DNA of 64,000 nt, from positions 22,190 to 86,189 of the forward strand of contig JAWZYV010014413.1 in assembly GCA_038373885.1 (NCBI GenBank), given 5' to 3'. Of this stretch, positions 20,640 through 31,616 are shown piece after piece; the stretch's first letter is position 1; every line of letters begins with the position of its first letter. The notes below the pieces were generated by a model. It worked only from the letters and a program-made list of their open reading frames with translations. It was not told the origin of the DNA and did no database searches. The stretch is from Cheiracanthium punctorium. Taxonomy: Eukaryota; Arthropoda; Arachnida; Araneae; Cheiracanthiidae. Both the position numbers and the translations under genes were made by a program.

Positions 20640-22200
20640 GCAATGAAAACCGTGTTAGTCATCGATAGACTTATGCAAGACATGTTCAGTACGCTGTCTA
20701 CCATTTTCAGCCACAGGTTAAAAACAATGTACAGCGTGTTCCACAGCAGACCGGAGTGTCTCGGTTCACGTTCTGAATGGGTTGCGTAATCCGTACCTTC
20801 AATTCAGATAAATTTGCAATCTGAACGCAACATTTTTAAGGTAACCCCACAGACAGAATTCACCAGGATCGGGGTAAGGTGATTTTGAAAGCCAAGCAGT
20901 TTGAAAATTGATAGTTCTATCATTTCCGAAATTCCTCCTGACCAGTAGCATCACTGGCTTTGGAAAGCGCGTAGGAGCGCCATCTTGCGTGAAAATAATT
21001 CTATCCAGACATGCACGCTCTTGAAGTGTTGAAATGACCTTGCTATTAAAAAGACTCTTGAAGCGTTTATCAATGACGGTAACGGCATAGCGCTTTCGCT
21101 ATGCCCTTGCAATGAGCAATGCCTTCGATCCGCATCAAAGAATTGCCTTTGAAGAATGAAGCGGTACTGGCGCTTGTCCGAACGAATTTTCCAATAACTG
21201 TATTCAATTCATCACAATTTTGTGTGTTGACAAAGCCTTGAAGATAGGAATGGGCTTTGTCTATCCACAGAATGTTCCAAGGCCATTTCATTGTTCACTT
21301 CCACGCGAGCAAGAAATTCTAGAGCAAAAGTGTGTCTTACTGTTAAGGTCAGCAGGCAGCTACTCCTGGACAGGAGGTAATTTTGAATGGATAGCAATGC
21401 AGGATATTCCGTAAAATTTATAGCCTTTGCTCGCAGACGTGGCTAAATATCGGATAATTCTCCGTACTCTGCATGTCTGCACTAGAGATGAGACGGGCTC
21501 AGCCCGAGCCCGAAAGCCCGAGCCCGATCCCGGGCCCGAACCGGGCTCGGGCTCTGAAATTCACAATTGTGTTCGGGCTCGGGCGGGCTCGGGCTCATGA
21601 AAAATTTCTCCTTTATTGAATATACTGCTTGAAACAGATTTTAAAAAGTGATTCGTGAGGAAAATATAAGTAATTATAAAAGATAAATAAATAAATAAAC
21701 AAATAAAAATAGCGGCACGGGCGCCTAGAAGGTGCGTGAAGCTCTTTCGGTATTTTAGAACGGCGGTTTATATTCCTTAGTTAGTCATGAGATCGGACAT
21801 TTTTTGATAAGATGGATACAAAGAATTAGAAAGTGCATTGGGAGTTTGCAACTAGTATATTTGTCTTTGATTTGCACAAACGGCAAAATTTATTGTATTC
21901 TATCAATGAAGTAATTGAATTTTTTTTATCGTTAGCTGAAATTTCGGGCTCGGGCGGGCTCGGGCTCCGACTTAAATAATGTTGCTCGGGCTCGGGCGGG
22001 CTCGGATGAAAAGTCTTCGGGCTCGGGCTTCAAAAAATGAGCCCGAACTCATCTCTAGTCTGCACACCATTGCTCGCCCCTTCCTGTAATGCTGTGGCCA
22101 GATCTTTTACTGATGTCGAAGCAATTGCTTTTCTTCTAATTAGATTTTACTTTTAAAAGATTCTGTATCTCCGAATTTCTTAATTATTCTTTTCAGACCT
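20640..22200 (-). pseudogene. Mariner-like transposase pseudogene, split by an hAT MITE
   Basis: The transposase reads in pieces over several frames. From the 5' side: a helix-turn-helix-like start (ISVKDLATALQEGA) before the MITE; then VRRIIRYLATS and FALEFLARVEVN; then NILWIDKAHSYLQGFVNT with the first catalytic Asp; CLDRIIFTQDGAPTR with the second; CLWGYLKN in the third-acid region; and TLRSAVEHAVH and AENGRQRTEHVL at the C-terminus. Several in-frame stops and frameshifts are present, and the third-acid motif is altered. It is clearly non-functional. Confidence 0.8.
21483..22057. mobile_element. hAT-type MITE, 575 bp, 8-bp TSD GTCTGCAC
   Basis: The ends TAGAGATGAG...CTCATCTCTA are flanked by exact GTCTGCAC copies (21,475-21,482 and 22,058-22,065). 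Inside both ends lie clusters of the strongly GC-rich motif GGGCTCGGGC and its complement CCCGAGCCCG, forming nested inverted repeats around an AT-rich core. It is non-coding. The 8-bp duplication and TAGAGATG-type termini point to hAT. Confidence 0.9.
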
Positions 22201-22224
22201 TTGGCAGATATCAGGGGGGGGTCT

Positions 22225-22380
22225 AATCTGGCATACTCGGTTAATCGAACGTTTAGTTGGGTGACGTCACACGGAACACATCCGAGGAAATCATCTAATA
22301 AAATTTCCTTGCAGGGTTCGGTTGACGTCAGTCTGACGTCGCGGAACCGAACCTTCCGTTAACCGAGTGTGCGAGATTCA
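22225..22380. mobile_element. Small foldback MITE with CRE-like motifs, ~156 bp
   Basis: The left arm 'aatctggcatactcggttaa' pairs over about 47 bp with the right arm (reverse complement 'aatctcgcacactcggttaa'). GACGTCA-type motifs occur in both arms (22,261-22,269, 22,323-22,330, 22,334-22,339). I could not fix a target duplication. Confidence 0.65.
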
Positions 22381-22800
22381 GGCTCCTGGCCACTGCTTTT
22401 TACATACCCTTTAATGAGCGGAAATCTAAGCTGCTAGCGCACAGTCGCCGCTCTTGTATAAGAATTTGACAAGCAGAGCGTGATCCTTCATTGAGAGAAT
22501 CATGACATGCTGATCAGATGCAATATGAAGAGAACACCGCGTACCCCACGTTTTTGTAACAAATGCAATATCTCATGCGCATAAGTGTATTTTAATTTGT
22601 TAAGCAAGCCACTTAGAGCGCCTTCTATTAAAACCCCCTTGGAACATTTTTTCTTATGCTATACACTTCCCCTTCTTTTCAAGTATATTCAGATCAAATT
22701 TGAAGTCCTGCTGATCAGTAGTTTTTACTTTCCGAACATGTACCATGTAAGGAAAGTATTGTAATCATGAAAAAATTCGAATTCGAGATTTTGGTGTATT
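22381..22800. other. Unassigned stretch
   Basis: Nothing recognised. The last ~65 bp may be the unshared beginning of the repeat that follows. Confidence 0.3.
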
Positions 22801-22814
22801 GACACGTTTTGAGG

Positions 22815-22855
22815 TCTTCTGAATTCATTTATGCTATTTTTACGAGATGTATGTA

Positions 22856-22921
<66 letters not shown>

Positions 22922-23525
22922 TGTGTATGTGAGTGAACACGATAGCTCCTGAACAGGGCATGCGATTGATCTCAAATTGGGTATATATGTTATAAACCAC
23001 CGTCGCAAGACCGGTATTGATTTTGGTGTGTATAGGACTTACAGTTTTTCTACAGGGCTACGACAAAGATTTCTTTTACATTATGGCCTATGGAGGAAAA
23101 TTCTGGAAAGTGCGCTAGCGTTTAAACGGTACATTCGATTGAGCTCAAATTGGGTATACATGTTATAAACCACCGTCGCAAGACCTGTATTGATTTTGAT
23201 GTGTATAGGACTTACAGTTTTTCTGCAGGGATAAAATAAAGATTTCTTTTACATTATGGCCTACGAGGAGAAATTCTTGAAAGTGCGCTAGCGTTTAAAC
23301 GGTACATTCGATTGAGCTCAAATTGGGTATACATGTTATAAACCACCATTGTAAGACCGGTATTGATTTTGATGTTTATAGGACTTATAGTTTTTCTACA
23401 GGGCTACGACAAAGATTTCTTTTACATGATGGCCTATGGGGAGAAATTCTTGAAAGTGCGCTAGCGTTTAAACGGTACATTCGATCGAGCTTCAATTTGG
23501 TATATATGTTTGAATTATTCATCGA
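22815..23525. repeat. Dispersed repeat with (TG)n and 173-bp tandem units
   Basis: After 'ctgaattcatttatgc' and a long TG run (about 22,846-22,930) come units starting at about 22,958, 23,131, 23,304 and 23,477 (last partial), with an exact period of 173 bp. Key motifs are 'cattcgattgagctcaaatt', 'gcaagac(c/t)ggtattgatttt' and 'gtgcgctagcgtttaaac'. One unit of the same family stands at 2.1 kb. Open frames across the units only reflect the repeat. Confidence 0.85.
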
Positions 23526-23634
23526 TTAAAATTTATTTAAATGCTTGATAATGGTCTTAATCGTAAGTGTTCGGAAAGTCGAGTGGAGTCACTCCAGATT
23601 TTTTTTTTTTTTTACAACATTTTGAAAGTGGGGC

Positions 23635-23811
23635 CAGGGTCTGATTTCAGGGAGGGCATTTGGGGCAAGCGCCCGGCCCCCTAACAAAAAGGGTGCCACC
23701 AAATTGTTCTTCAAGTTTAAAAATTTGTAAATTTTGGAAAAAGTTTTCGAAAGAGGGGGCCCGCAATGAAGTTTTTTGCCCAGGGGCACAAACTTGGCAA
23801 ATCTGCCCCTG
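23635..23811. mobile_element. hAT-type MITE, 177 bp, 8-bp TSD AGTGGGGC
   Basis: Termini CAGGGTCTGATTTC and (reverse complement of the right end) CAGGGGCAGATTTGCC are flanked by exact AGTGGGGC copies at 23,627-23,634 and 23,812-23,819. CAGGGGC-type ends with 8-bp duplications are characteristic of hAT. Confidence 0.9.
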
Positions 23812-23819
23812 AGTGGGGC

Positions 23820-24449
23820 TTCAATTGCAATCACCCTGCATATATAAAAACTTTTTCATATATTGCTATAATTCTAGCAGACGCATTATCAAACAGAGAT
23901 AAACAAACAGCTCGTGCCGAAAATATCTGACTTTGTTTAACAAACTTCAAATTTGTCTTTATTTTGAAATCATTTTCTGTTTTCTGGTAATCTATTAAAC
24001 TGTCTAAATCGCAAGATAGAAAGATAGCAGTACCATGATAAAAAATATTCCAGTTCTATTTGAACGATTTTAAGACACTTAAAATTTGTACGATGGACAA
24101 AGACGTGATAAGAAAAAAGAATTATACATATACATGCATTTCCTGAAATTCGATCAAGTTCGAGAAATTTTGACAGACTTGCAATTTTATTCCATAAAAC
24201 GTTGAATTGTCTGTGCAAAAAAGACAAATTTATATCCAATAAAATGAAACTTCAGATATGACGGTTGGAATTTTAAAAGTATTTTTCAAGTCTTCTGTAT
24301 TGGAATTTTTTTAGTCTTAGTTGCAATAAATATATAACACGTTTGCTCGTGTTATATCTGACTTACGTGACGGTCAAGGTGAATGAGCTCATACTTTTTG
24401 TTTTGTTCTTGTCATAATTAACTTTCGAGGGATGCTTTCTTAATATTTT
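23820..24449. other. AT-rich stretch without recognisable genes
   Basis: A small hairpin 'ataacacgtttgctcgtgttat' lies near 24,335. Nothing else is recognised. Confidence 0.4.
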
Positions 24450-24616
24450 TTAACCCTTATGAGGCGCAAACCTTTCCCAATGCTGAAAAAGGGGCAGCCG
24501 TTGCCATCGCTCGACTTAACTACCAGCAAGAGGGCGGACGATCGAAATGTTCATCGCGTGTCACAGATCTAGAGACCCTTTTTTGACGATAGCTAGCTGT
24601 CGTCAAAAAAGGGTCA
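24450..24616 (+). mobile_element. TTAA MITE family 1, left half, broken just past the apex
   Basis: It starts TTAACCCTTATGAGGCGC, contains the left hairpin arm, the short tip 'gacgatagctagctgtcgtc' and 'aaaaaagggtc', then passes without a gap into Tc1 transposase sequence. The right hairpin arm and 3' region are missing. Confidence 0.85.
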
Positions 24617-25278
24617 GATGTGTTCCACTTACCGCAACTCACTGTCGCCTGCGATTAACCTGGAGTAGAGTGTGGACACCGCAACAGTGGTCTTGTGTGA
24701 TGTTTTCCGACGAGTCCAGGTTTAGTTTGGAGTCTGATTCTCGCCGGACATTCATCTGGAGAGCACCAGGTACCCGTTACCACCAAGAGAACACCATTGA
24801 AAGACACCGTTACGGTGGTGCAGGATGGCTCGTTTGGGGAGGAATTATTCTTGGTTCCAGAACTGACCTGCATGTTCAGAGTGTAACGATGACAGGCCAC
24901 ATCTATCGGGATGTCATTCTGGAACAATATGTACGTTTGTTTCGGGGCGCCATGGGTGCTGAAATTGTGTTTATGGATGACAACGCCCGTCCTCACCGTG
25001 CAAACGTTGTAGACGAATGCCTTCAATCGGAGGATATCACCCGTATGCATTGGCCAGCATACTCACCGGACTTGAATCCAATAGAGCATGTGTGGGATAT
25101 GCTTGGCCGACGAATTGCAGCCCGTCAACCCCCTCCCACCTGTCTACCGGAATTTCGGAGTGCATTGCTTGATGAGTGGTGTAATATTCCCCAAGATCAG
25201 ATTGATCATTTGATACTCAGCATGCCTAGGCGTTGTCAGGCCTGTATTGCATCGTCCGGGAGACATACTCCGTATTAA
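24547..25278 (+). pseudogene. MITE-Tc1 transposase chimeric frame, 243 codons
   Basis: The first ~23 codons come from MITE hairpin DNA, and from RCVPLT onward the frame is Tc1-like transposase. The whole DDE core is present with all three acids: FSDESRFS, FMDDNARPH and SPDLNPIEHVWD. The family C-terminus (LILSMPRRCQACI) reaches a normal stop. The N-terminal ~110 residues with both DNA-binding helix-turn-helix motifs are absent. By family knowledge such a protein could not recognise element ends. It is a fusion of a catalytic domain to non-coding repeat DNA. Whether it is expressed cannot be told. Confidence 0.85.
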
Positions 25279-25504
25279 CCATCCTACTAACCATGTTATA
25301 CTGTTTTTTGTAAATAGGTTCTTTTTCGAAATTTGGTCAAGGGAGTAAAACTTGCAATTTTTATTAATTATGTCAAACATATAGCATCTTTTTTGCTCTT
25401 TACTTTTTGTTTAATAAATAGACTTTACAAATAAGTCAAATTTGTTTTGCTTCTTCCTCTTTCTTTGCCTGAACTTCATTATCCTTAATTTATGGACATG
25501 AGTG
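24617..25504 (+). mobile_element. Tc1-like element, 5' truncated
   Basis: The right terminal repeat ends CCATAAATTAAGGAT-type (read inward) with terminal CACTC, followed by TA at 25,505-25,506. The left terminal repeat and first third of the gene have been replaced by a MITE half. It is a different subfamily from the 12-13.7 kb element; the TIR sequences differ. Confidence 0.85.
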
Positions 25505-25506
25505 TA

Positions 25507-26640
25507 TATCCAAGGTCACCTTCTTTCCTGCCAACTTGCGTATAACATACCATCACGTAAGAGCGCGTATGAAATCCATACATTTAGTATAATTCAGAAC
25601 TAATTCAGTAACAAGAATAATGACCTATCGTAGCATCTATCAAAAGTTACAAACTGGATGCATTTTTCACGTTGATTTTTCTTCTTGTTAAATGCACAAA
25701 TGGTCGCATTGTATGGCGCCAAATTCCTTCCGTGATAGTTTCCTAGAGGATGCGACAATCAATCTAGAAACAATAATCGCATTGTTTTGATCATCGTTCA
25801 TAAATAATTCGACGACGTTCCAAGAAAATTGGATTACAGTTATGGTCAATCATTAAACAGAAATTAAGGTTAAATGTCGGTATTTTCTGTCGTGTTCTGT
25901 GTAGAATTGAAAGCAATGAAACTCGACTAAAAGCACCATTTGATATTTTGATTAAAAATGGAAACTTTTTCAGATAATTTATTTTGTATGGAAAAAAAAT
26001 AATACTAATTTACAAGAAAGATAAATCATGCTAAACTCATCGATTATAAAACACTTTCCAACACCACTAAATTTTTGTGCCAAATTTGGCGATGTATTGT
26101 CCTCAAATCTCTCGAGATTTTGGCGACATTCTTAACCTTACAAGGCACCTGGCACCCTATGTTGAACAGCCACTTTAATTATTCCTGAATTCTATAAAAT
26201 ATTAGTGTAAGTATCTGTCGGTTTTTTAAGAGTATTTATTCATAGATAGAAACGATATAATTCAGGATGTTACGTGTAGATGTACATACTGTTCATATTA
26301 TTGCCAAATGAATTGAAATTTAAACAGTAAACTTTCGGATGTTTTTTTTTATTTTAGAAAATGAACAAAAAATAATTAGCAAAGAGTTTTATCCCGGAAA
26401 AAATGACTGTGTGCTGGAGTTCGACCTATCGAGAAATGATCTGAATACTAAAATTTCAAAATAAATACCAAAACAGTATAGCTAAGGCCCAGTGTACTGC
26501 ATACAAAACTGAAATAAAAAAGCGATTTTCTAGTAAAATATTAGGTTATTATTTTTTAAAATTTCCCCCCCAAAATAATAATCACTAACGTTATCACCTA
26601 TATTTCAGACATAGAAAAGAAATTGAGCCTTGTAGGGTTA
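25507..26640. other. AT-rich stretch without recognisable genes
   Basis: I see no coding resemblance or shared repeat. Confidence 0.4.
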
Positions 26641-26649
26641 AAAAAGAAC

Positions 26650-26698
26650 CTGTATATCACTGTCAATGTAATTTTGTGACACCCTGTAAAATAAGTTT
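26650..26698. repeat. Donor of the templated insert at 26,935-26,983
   Basis: 'cctgtatatcactgtcaatg' followed by 'taattttgtgacaccctgta' reappears in reverse orientation inside the MITE hairpin about 250 bp downstream. Confidence 0.85.
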
Positions 26699-26721
26699 AA
26701 AAACAATTATCATTTTTACTG

Positions 26722-26759
26722 TTAAACCCTTTACTGTGAGGAACAGCTGCATTTAACAG
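26722..26759 (+). repeat. 38-bp direct repeat flanking the MITE, left copy
   Basis: The motif has 'ctttactgtgagga', then 'cagctgc' and 'tttaaca'. It is repeated at 27,102-27,139 with about three mismatches, on the other side of the MITE. Confidence 0.8.
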
Positions 26760-27105
26760 TTTGAGGCGCAACCCTTTCCCAATGCTGAAAAAAGGGCAGC
26801 CGTTGCCATCGCTCGACTTAACTACCAGCAAAATGGCGGACGAGCGAAACGTTCATCGCGTGCCACAGATATAGAGACCCTTTTTTGACGACAGCCTGCT
26901 GTGCGCGGGCACAGCCAGCTGTCACCACTGTTTTACAGGGTGTCACAAAATTACATTGACAGTGATATACAGGTTCTGCCCCTGTCAAAAAAAGGTCTCT
27001 AGATCTGTGGCACGCGGTGAACGTATCGATCACCCGCCATCTTGCTGGTAGTTAAGTCGAGCGATGGCAACGGCTGCCTTTTTTTCAGCATTGGGAAAGG
27101 GTTAA
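26753..27105 (+). mobile_element. TTAA MITE family 1, rearranged, insert at hairpin apex
   Basis: Both hairpin arms are present, but the 3' unique region is gone and the right end stops at 'cattgggaaagggTTAA'. At the apex (26,932-26,985) about 50 bp of foreign sequence is found, an inverted copy of 26,650-26,698. Confidence 0.8.
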
Positions 27106-27139
27106 ACTCTTTACTGTGAGGATCAGCTGCCTTTAACAT
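27102..27139 (+). repeat. 38-bp direct repeat flanking the MITE, right copy
   Basis: Partner of 26,722-26,759. It is far longer than a TTAA duplication, so either a segmental copy event or nested insertion is needed. Confidence 0.8.
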
Positions 27140-27659
27140 TGTTTTAGCTGAAACATTACTAAATTCTTTTTTTAAATTGTTTTTTTATCCTACTTATAAT
27201 TCCTTTTTCAAGTTAAATTACCGTCTTCGTGCTGCGATTAATATGTCTGATATACCGCCGACTATAACATACAGCTCCATCAAATCCCCGAGAACAATAC
27301 TGAACTGAACTGGACAGTTTGCCTAGACGTAGTTAATAAAGTTTTCCACTTAAATAGGAACTCTGCTCTAATTGTAATTCACGTAGGAGTATTATCATAT
27401 CACTAACTATCATTACTAGCGATTGAGTATATTATAGCGCAGCTTTCACACGTGAGTACCCGCCGAGTGATTCAATCGAGTGTAATTCGATGTGGTGATG
27501 ATGATGTCTCAAGTTATTTTGACTGCTATAGAACGTCTATTAGTGAGCGAAAATTCTTTCATTGTACAAGTAATATGGCTTTTTCTGGATAACGGAACGG
27601 TATATATCTAGATATTAAGTTTATAGGGAATTTATAGAGTTTTAAATTGCTTTCAATTT
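27140..27659. other. Unassigned AT-rich stretch
   Basis: No gene or recurrent repeat recognised. Confidence 0.35.
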
Positions 27660-27943
27660 TTAACCCATTTATGCCTAGCGTCCTTTTTTTGGGACGGCAT
27701 TATCGCTATCAGTCGAAAACGTTATTTATTTTTCCTAGCCTTTAATCACGAGTATTGAACCTCAACTCCACAAAATATTTTAACATGACCTAGTAGGATG
27801 TTGACACTTCAATTTCTATACATGAAGATTTTATAAGAAATCATCCCTTGTTCAAGAAGTTGACATCAGAAATTTATCTATTACTGCTGATATTAGCGAA
27901 AATCTAAGAAAGTCGCAAAAATATCTAGGCACAAATGGGTTAA
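27660..27943 (+). mobile_element. TTAA MITE family 2, copy a (284 bp)
   Basis: Ends TTAACCCATTTATGCCTAGC and CTAGGCACAAATGGGTTAA form ~15-bp inverted repeats with TTAA on both sides, again piggyBac-like. The short palindrome GTCC-T6-GGGAC lies just inside the left end. Copies b and c have exactly the same length. Confidence 0.9.
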
Positions 27944-29398
27944 ACTCTATAAATTATTTTAAAAGAAGTGCTTTATGCCTCTTTGCCAAACAAAGAAACG
28001 TTCAGGTAGTCTCTTCTTTTGAAACTACCGCGGACTATATTAATAGAGGATTATTTACGCTATAACCAGTTGTAAGGCGTCCATTTAAAAATGATGCATA
28101 TTGCAAACCTTTTTTATTTAATATACACGGAACATTAACAGGTAGATTGTGTTTTAATTCAAATCATCGCAAAAAAATTATTATTTTTTTTTAATTTGTA
28201 AACTAATGGCGCCATTACATAGCTTCAAAAATTAAAAGATCATGCTCGAGTCTAAGAGTAAAAACAAATAATGCAGAAGGCTCAATTTAAATATTTAAAT
28301 CCTCCATGGTCAGCAGAAGTAGATTTGTTTAATAAATAATGGGAATAAACAAATTAATAATTTTAGTCTTATGAAAAATGCACAGTCTCTAGAGCTACTT
28401 AGAATCCCAAAAATTACGAATTCACTTTCATATGACGTAAAGTCTCTATGGCAGAGTTTATCCATCTAATGCAATTTTTTATATGTGACGTCACGTTTCT
28501 GACTGCCGAAAAATAAACCCCAGCTAGCTCATTTGGTTAATTCACTTAGTTATTTTTCTAACGCAGTAATATTATAACTTACACCGACGCTGAGAAATAA
28601 ATTCTTCATATAGGACCGTTATGAACTAACGTAATCCTGCGTTAAAAGCCCTTCATATTAGAAAACTAACAGAATAACGTACTTAAATCTTAATTTATAG
28701 CCAAGGCACAGGAACATAAGCTGTACAAATTAGTTAAGGGGAGATATATAGAATTCAGTCAATGTATTAACTCTGAAACGTGACATAACCAAGAAATTAA
28801 ACATGAATAAGTGGCACATTCATCTTCTATATACATTTTCCATTCATTACTTTATAAATCTTCTGAATTTTATTCTTGAGACGATTACTTAACAATGACA
28901 TGTGATTAATTACAAATCTTTTGATTCAATAGTAAAGTGATTCTGCCAAAAGTTGTGACAACTTTTCTGACATGAGAATATTAGAACAAATCTTAATAGC
29001 TTTATTAAATGAATAAGCCGATCATTCATCATGATAAATCTCTGTTTATTCTATATACATATTTCTTTTAGTTAGCCGTACACAAGGCCTTATTATCGGT
29101 TGGGAAATTAGGGCATTTGCCCGAGTCCACACATATTTGTAGAGTCCCGAATTAATTTTTTAAAAAATCGTTTCATCTCTACCTTTAGTGTGTATTTTTT
29201 CGGAAACAAGTCATCCATAGAGAATTGCATCGAATTTTAAATTATTTTAGAAATCGGGACGTTTTTCACATTGCTTACATAAATACTGCTGTTTTTTTTC
29301 TTACTTTTTATTATTTAACATTTATACAAACTGATTGATCATTTGAATACATGTGACTATTGTATACATGTGACTATTGTATAATCTGACTTCATGAT
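27944..29398. other. AT-rich stretch without recognisable genes
   Basis: I see no coding resemblance. A few short inverted motifs only. Confidence 0.4.
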
Positions 29399-29682
29399 TT
29401 AACCCATTTATGCCTAGCGTCCCTTTTTTGGGACGGCATTTTCGCTATTAGTCGAAAACGTTATTTATTTTTCCTAGCCTTTATTCATGAGTATTGAGCC
29501 TCAACTCTAAAAAATATTTTAACATGACCAAGTTGGATGTTGATATTTCGATTTTTATGCATAATGATTTTAAAAGAAATCATCCCTTGTTCAAGAAGTT
29601 GACATCAGAAATTTATCTATTATTTCTGTTATCGGTAAAAATCGAAGAAAGTCGCAAAAATATCCAGGCACAAATGGGTTAA
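29399..29682 (+). mobile_element. TTAA MITE family 2, copy b (284 bp)
   Basis: TTAA at 29,399-29,402 and 29,679-29,682; termini CCCATTTATGCCTAGCG and CAGGCACAAATGGG. A 62-codon open frame covers its right half, but I recognise no protein in it. Confidence 0.9.
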
Positions 29683-30088
29683 AAGAAAAAGAACGTCACG
29701 ACAACGCTTCGATACGATACAGTACCGCGAGTAATTACGAAACTAGATTATACTGGTATAATTTTTAAATTGGTTTGTGCAAAATGTAGGGGGAAAATAA
29801 GGTAATGTCACTTTTTACGTATAAAGATTGAAGATTATTTATTAAAAAATCATGTTTGACGTGATTTAATTCACCTGAATTATTTGTATGAAGTTGGGAG
29901 GTGAGGATCGGAGGAGATCATAAAAAATGCACACTTTTTTCAGAATTTATTTACAGTCTTCATGAGTACTGGGAAAAGTTTTGAGGACGTAAGTGAAGTA
30001 TGACATATTTTTTTTTTAGCACATTGCTGAATTTTCTGGAGATGGTACTCCCCCGAAGCATCTGAATTAACGGGGCCCCCATGGTGTC
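29683..30088. other. Unassigned AT-rich stretch
   Basis: Nothing recognised. Confidence 0.35.
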
Positions 30089-30605
30089 TTAACCCTTTAA
30101 CGCGCAGTGTTCCCGTTCTGGGAACACAAAACTCTGACGTTTTGACTGTTTGCCAGTAACGAAGAATAGATTTGATTTCTATAAAAATAGTTGCGGGTGA
30201 CGTAGCTCCACGAGAATCCTTTACTATTTAGCACGTCATTTCCCGTAAAAAAAATGGTCACGATTATTTTTAACAGCTCTGACATCCGCTGAAAAATGGA
30301 AGAATGCGAGAACAGCTGCATAGATTGCCCAATGATGAAAAAAGGGCAGCCGTTGCCATTGCTCGTCTTAACTACCAGCAAGAGGGCGGACGATCGAAAC
30401 GTTCATCGCGTGCCACAGATCTAGAGACCCTTTTTTGACGCAGCTGTCAGTGCCTCACAGACAGCTGTCGTCAAAAAGGGTCTCTAGATCTGTGGCACGC
30501 GATGAACGTTTCGATCGTTCACCATCTTGCTGGTAGTTAAGTCCAGCGATGGCAACTGCTGTCCTTTTTTCAGCATTGGGAAAGGGTTGCGCCTCAAAGA
30601 GTTAA
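30089..30605 (-). mobile_element. TTAA MITE family 1, full-length, inverted
   Basis: It starts TTAACCCTTTAACGCGCAG and ends GCGCCTCAAAGAGTTAA (TTAA at 30,602-30,605). Unique segment, both hairpin arms and the apex ('gcagctgtcagtgcctcacagacagctg') are all present. Confidence 0.9.
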
Positions 30606-31132
30606 TCGAGGCCTATCCATGAACTTTAATGTATCAGAAATTTTTTGTATAAACTACCCATTTAATTGCAGTCAGAGAAAGAGGTTCATAGCTAAATGTT
30701 ACACCAGCCCTAACTACAAAATTTCAAAATTCTGTTAGATGATCTTTTTTCAGTTATGCGAAATACATTCATATATACATATCAAGCTAAAACTAAAAAA
30801 AATGGATGCACGATAGGTAAAATGGACAGACCGTGCATGCGTACGCCCATACGTACGTGCGTACATACTTATAGATGTCACGCAATAAGTTTTTCATTCG
30901 GGATATATTCAGAGATTATAAAAACAATCTTAGGAATAAAAATCTGAATTTAGAAAATTTTCGCAATCGTAGCATTTCCTTCGCTACCTACAAGGAAGTA
31001 AAAAATATTAAACAAACTACAATTATGTATAGTATACAGCAAGTAATAAACAAAGCAATCCTAAATAACATTTCAAACCACCATTTTCAAACATAAAGAA
31101 TAATATTTACATATATACAGAATCTACGCATA
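30606..31132. other. Unassigned stretch before the 3.67-kb duplication
   Basis: 'cgtacgcccatacgtacgtgcgtac' is a locally alternating purine-pyrimidine run. No gene recognised. Confidence 0.35.
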
Positions 31133-31616
31133 TACTGTAGTATCATATTTTTTCCCGCTTGCAGCGCAAAATGTAAAATTAGAGACAAAAAAGAAGCGAC
31201 AGTTTTAAAATTCTGAACTAAACCGAAATAAATGCTTCACGCCTAAAGCTTGTGTTTAAAACAACATTTTTACAAACAAAAGAACCATGCTTTTATAAGA
31301 CAAAATTTTAATATTTTTGAATATCAAAGCAAAAGACTTGATTGTGTTTAGTATCTTTCTAAAGATTTTTATAAGTAAAAATTCGTCTGTTTTTTTCACC
31401 CGGCAAATTAAAATACTATTTTGTTTTGCAGTGAGTACATTTAAACTTAGGCATATAATTTCTTTTCTCTGCATTGAAAAGGACTTTTTAAAAATATTTT
31501 AATGCTAATGGGAAATGAAGATGGGTGATACAAAACAACGTGCTACTAAATGAGTGGATTTGTTTGAGTATATATATATATATATAGATAGATACACAGA
31601 CGTCTCAGTAACAGGT

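Larger units (their letters stand above)
20196..22200 (-). mobile_element. Degraded mariner-like transposon
   Basis: The 3' terminus CAGGGTGATTTTAATTAAAG follows a TA at 20,194-20,195. The minus strand then carries a decayed transposase from about 22,200 down to 20,640, interrupted by an hAT-type MITE (21,483-22,057). A 35-bp motif ending 'ccaaaatccgcataaaaagc' occurs twice in the 3' untranslated part (20,555-20,635). I could not find the 5' terminal repeat. Confidence 0.7.

Noticed and set aside
22725..23529. Frames in the TG-rich and 173-bp repeat region
   Set aside because: Low-complexity and repeat-unit artefacts (His-Thr runs, the same peptide repeated per unit).
31256..31502. Opposing 72- and 61-codon frames, duplicated at 34.9-35.2 kb
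   Set aside because: They overlap on opposite strands in AT-rich DNA and recur only because the segment is duplicated.
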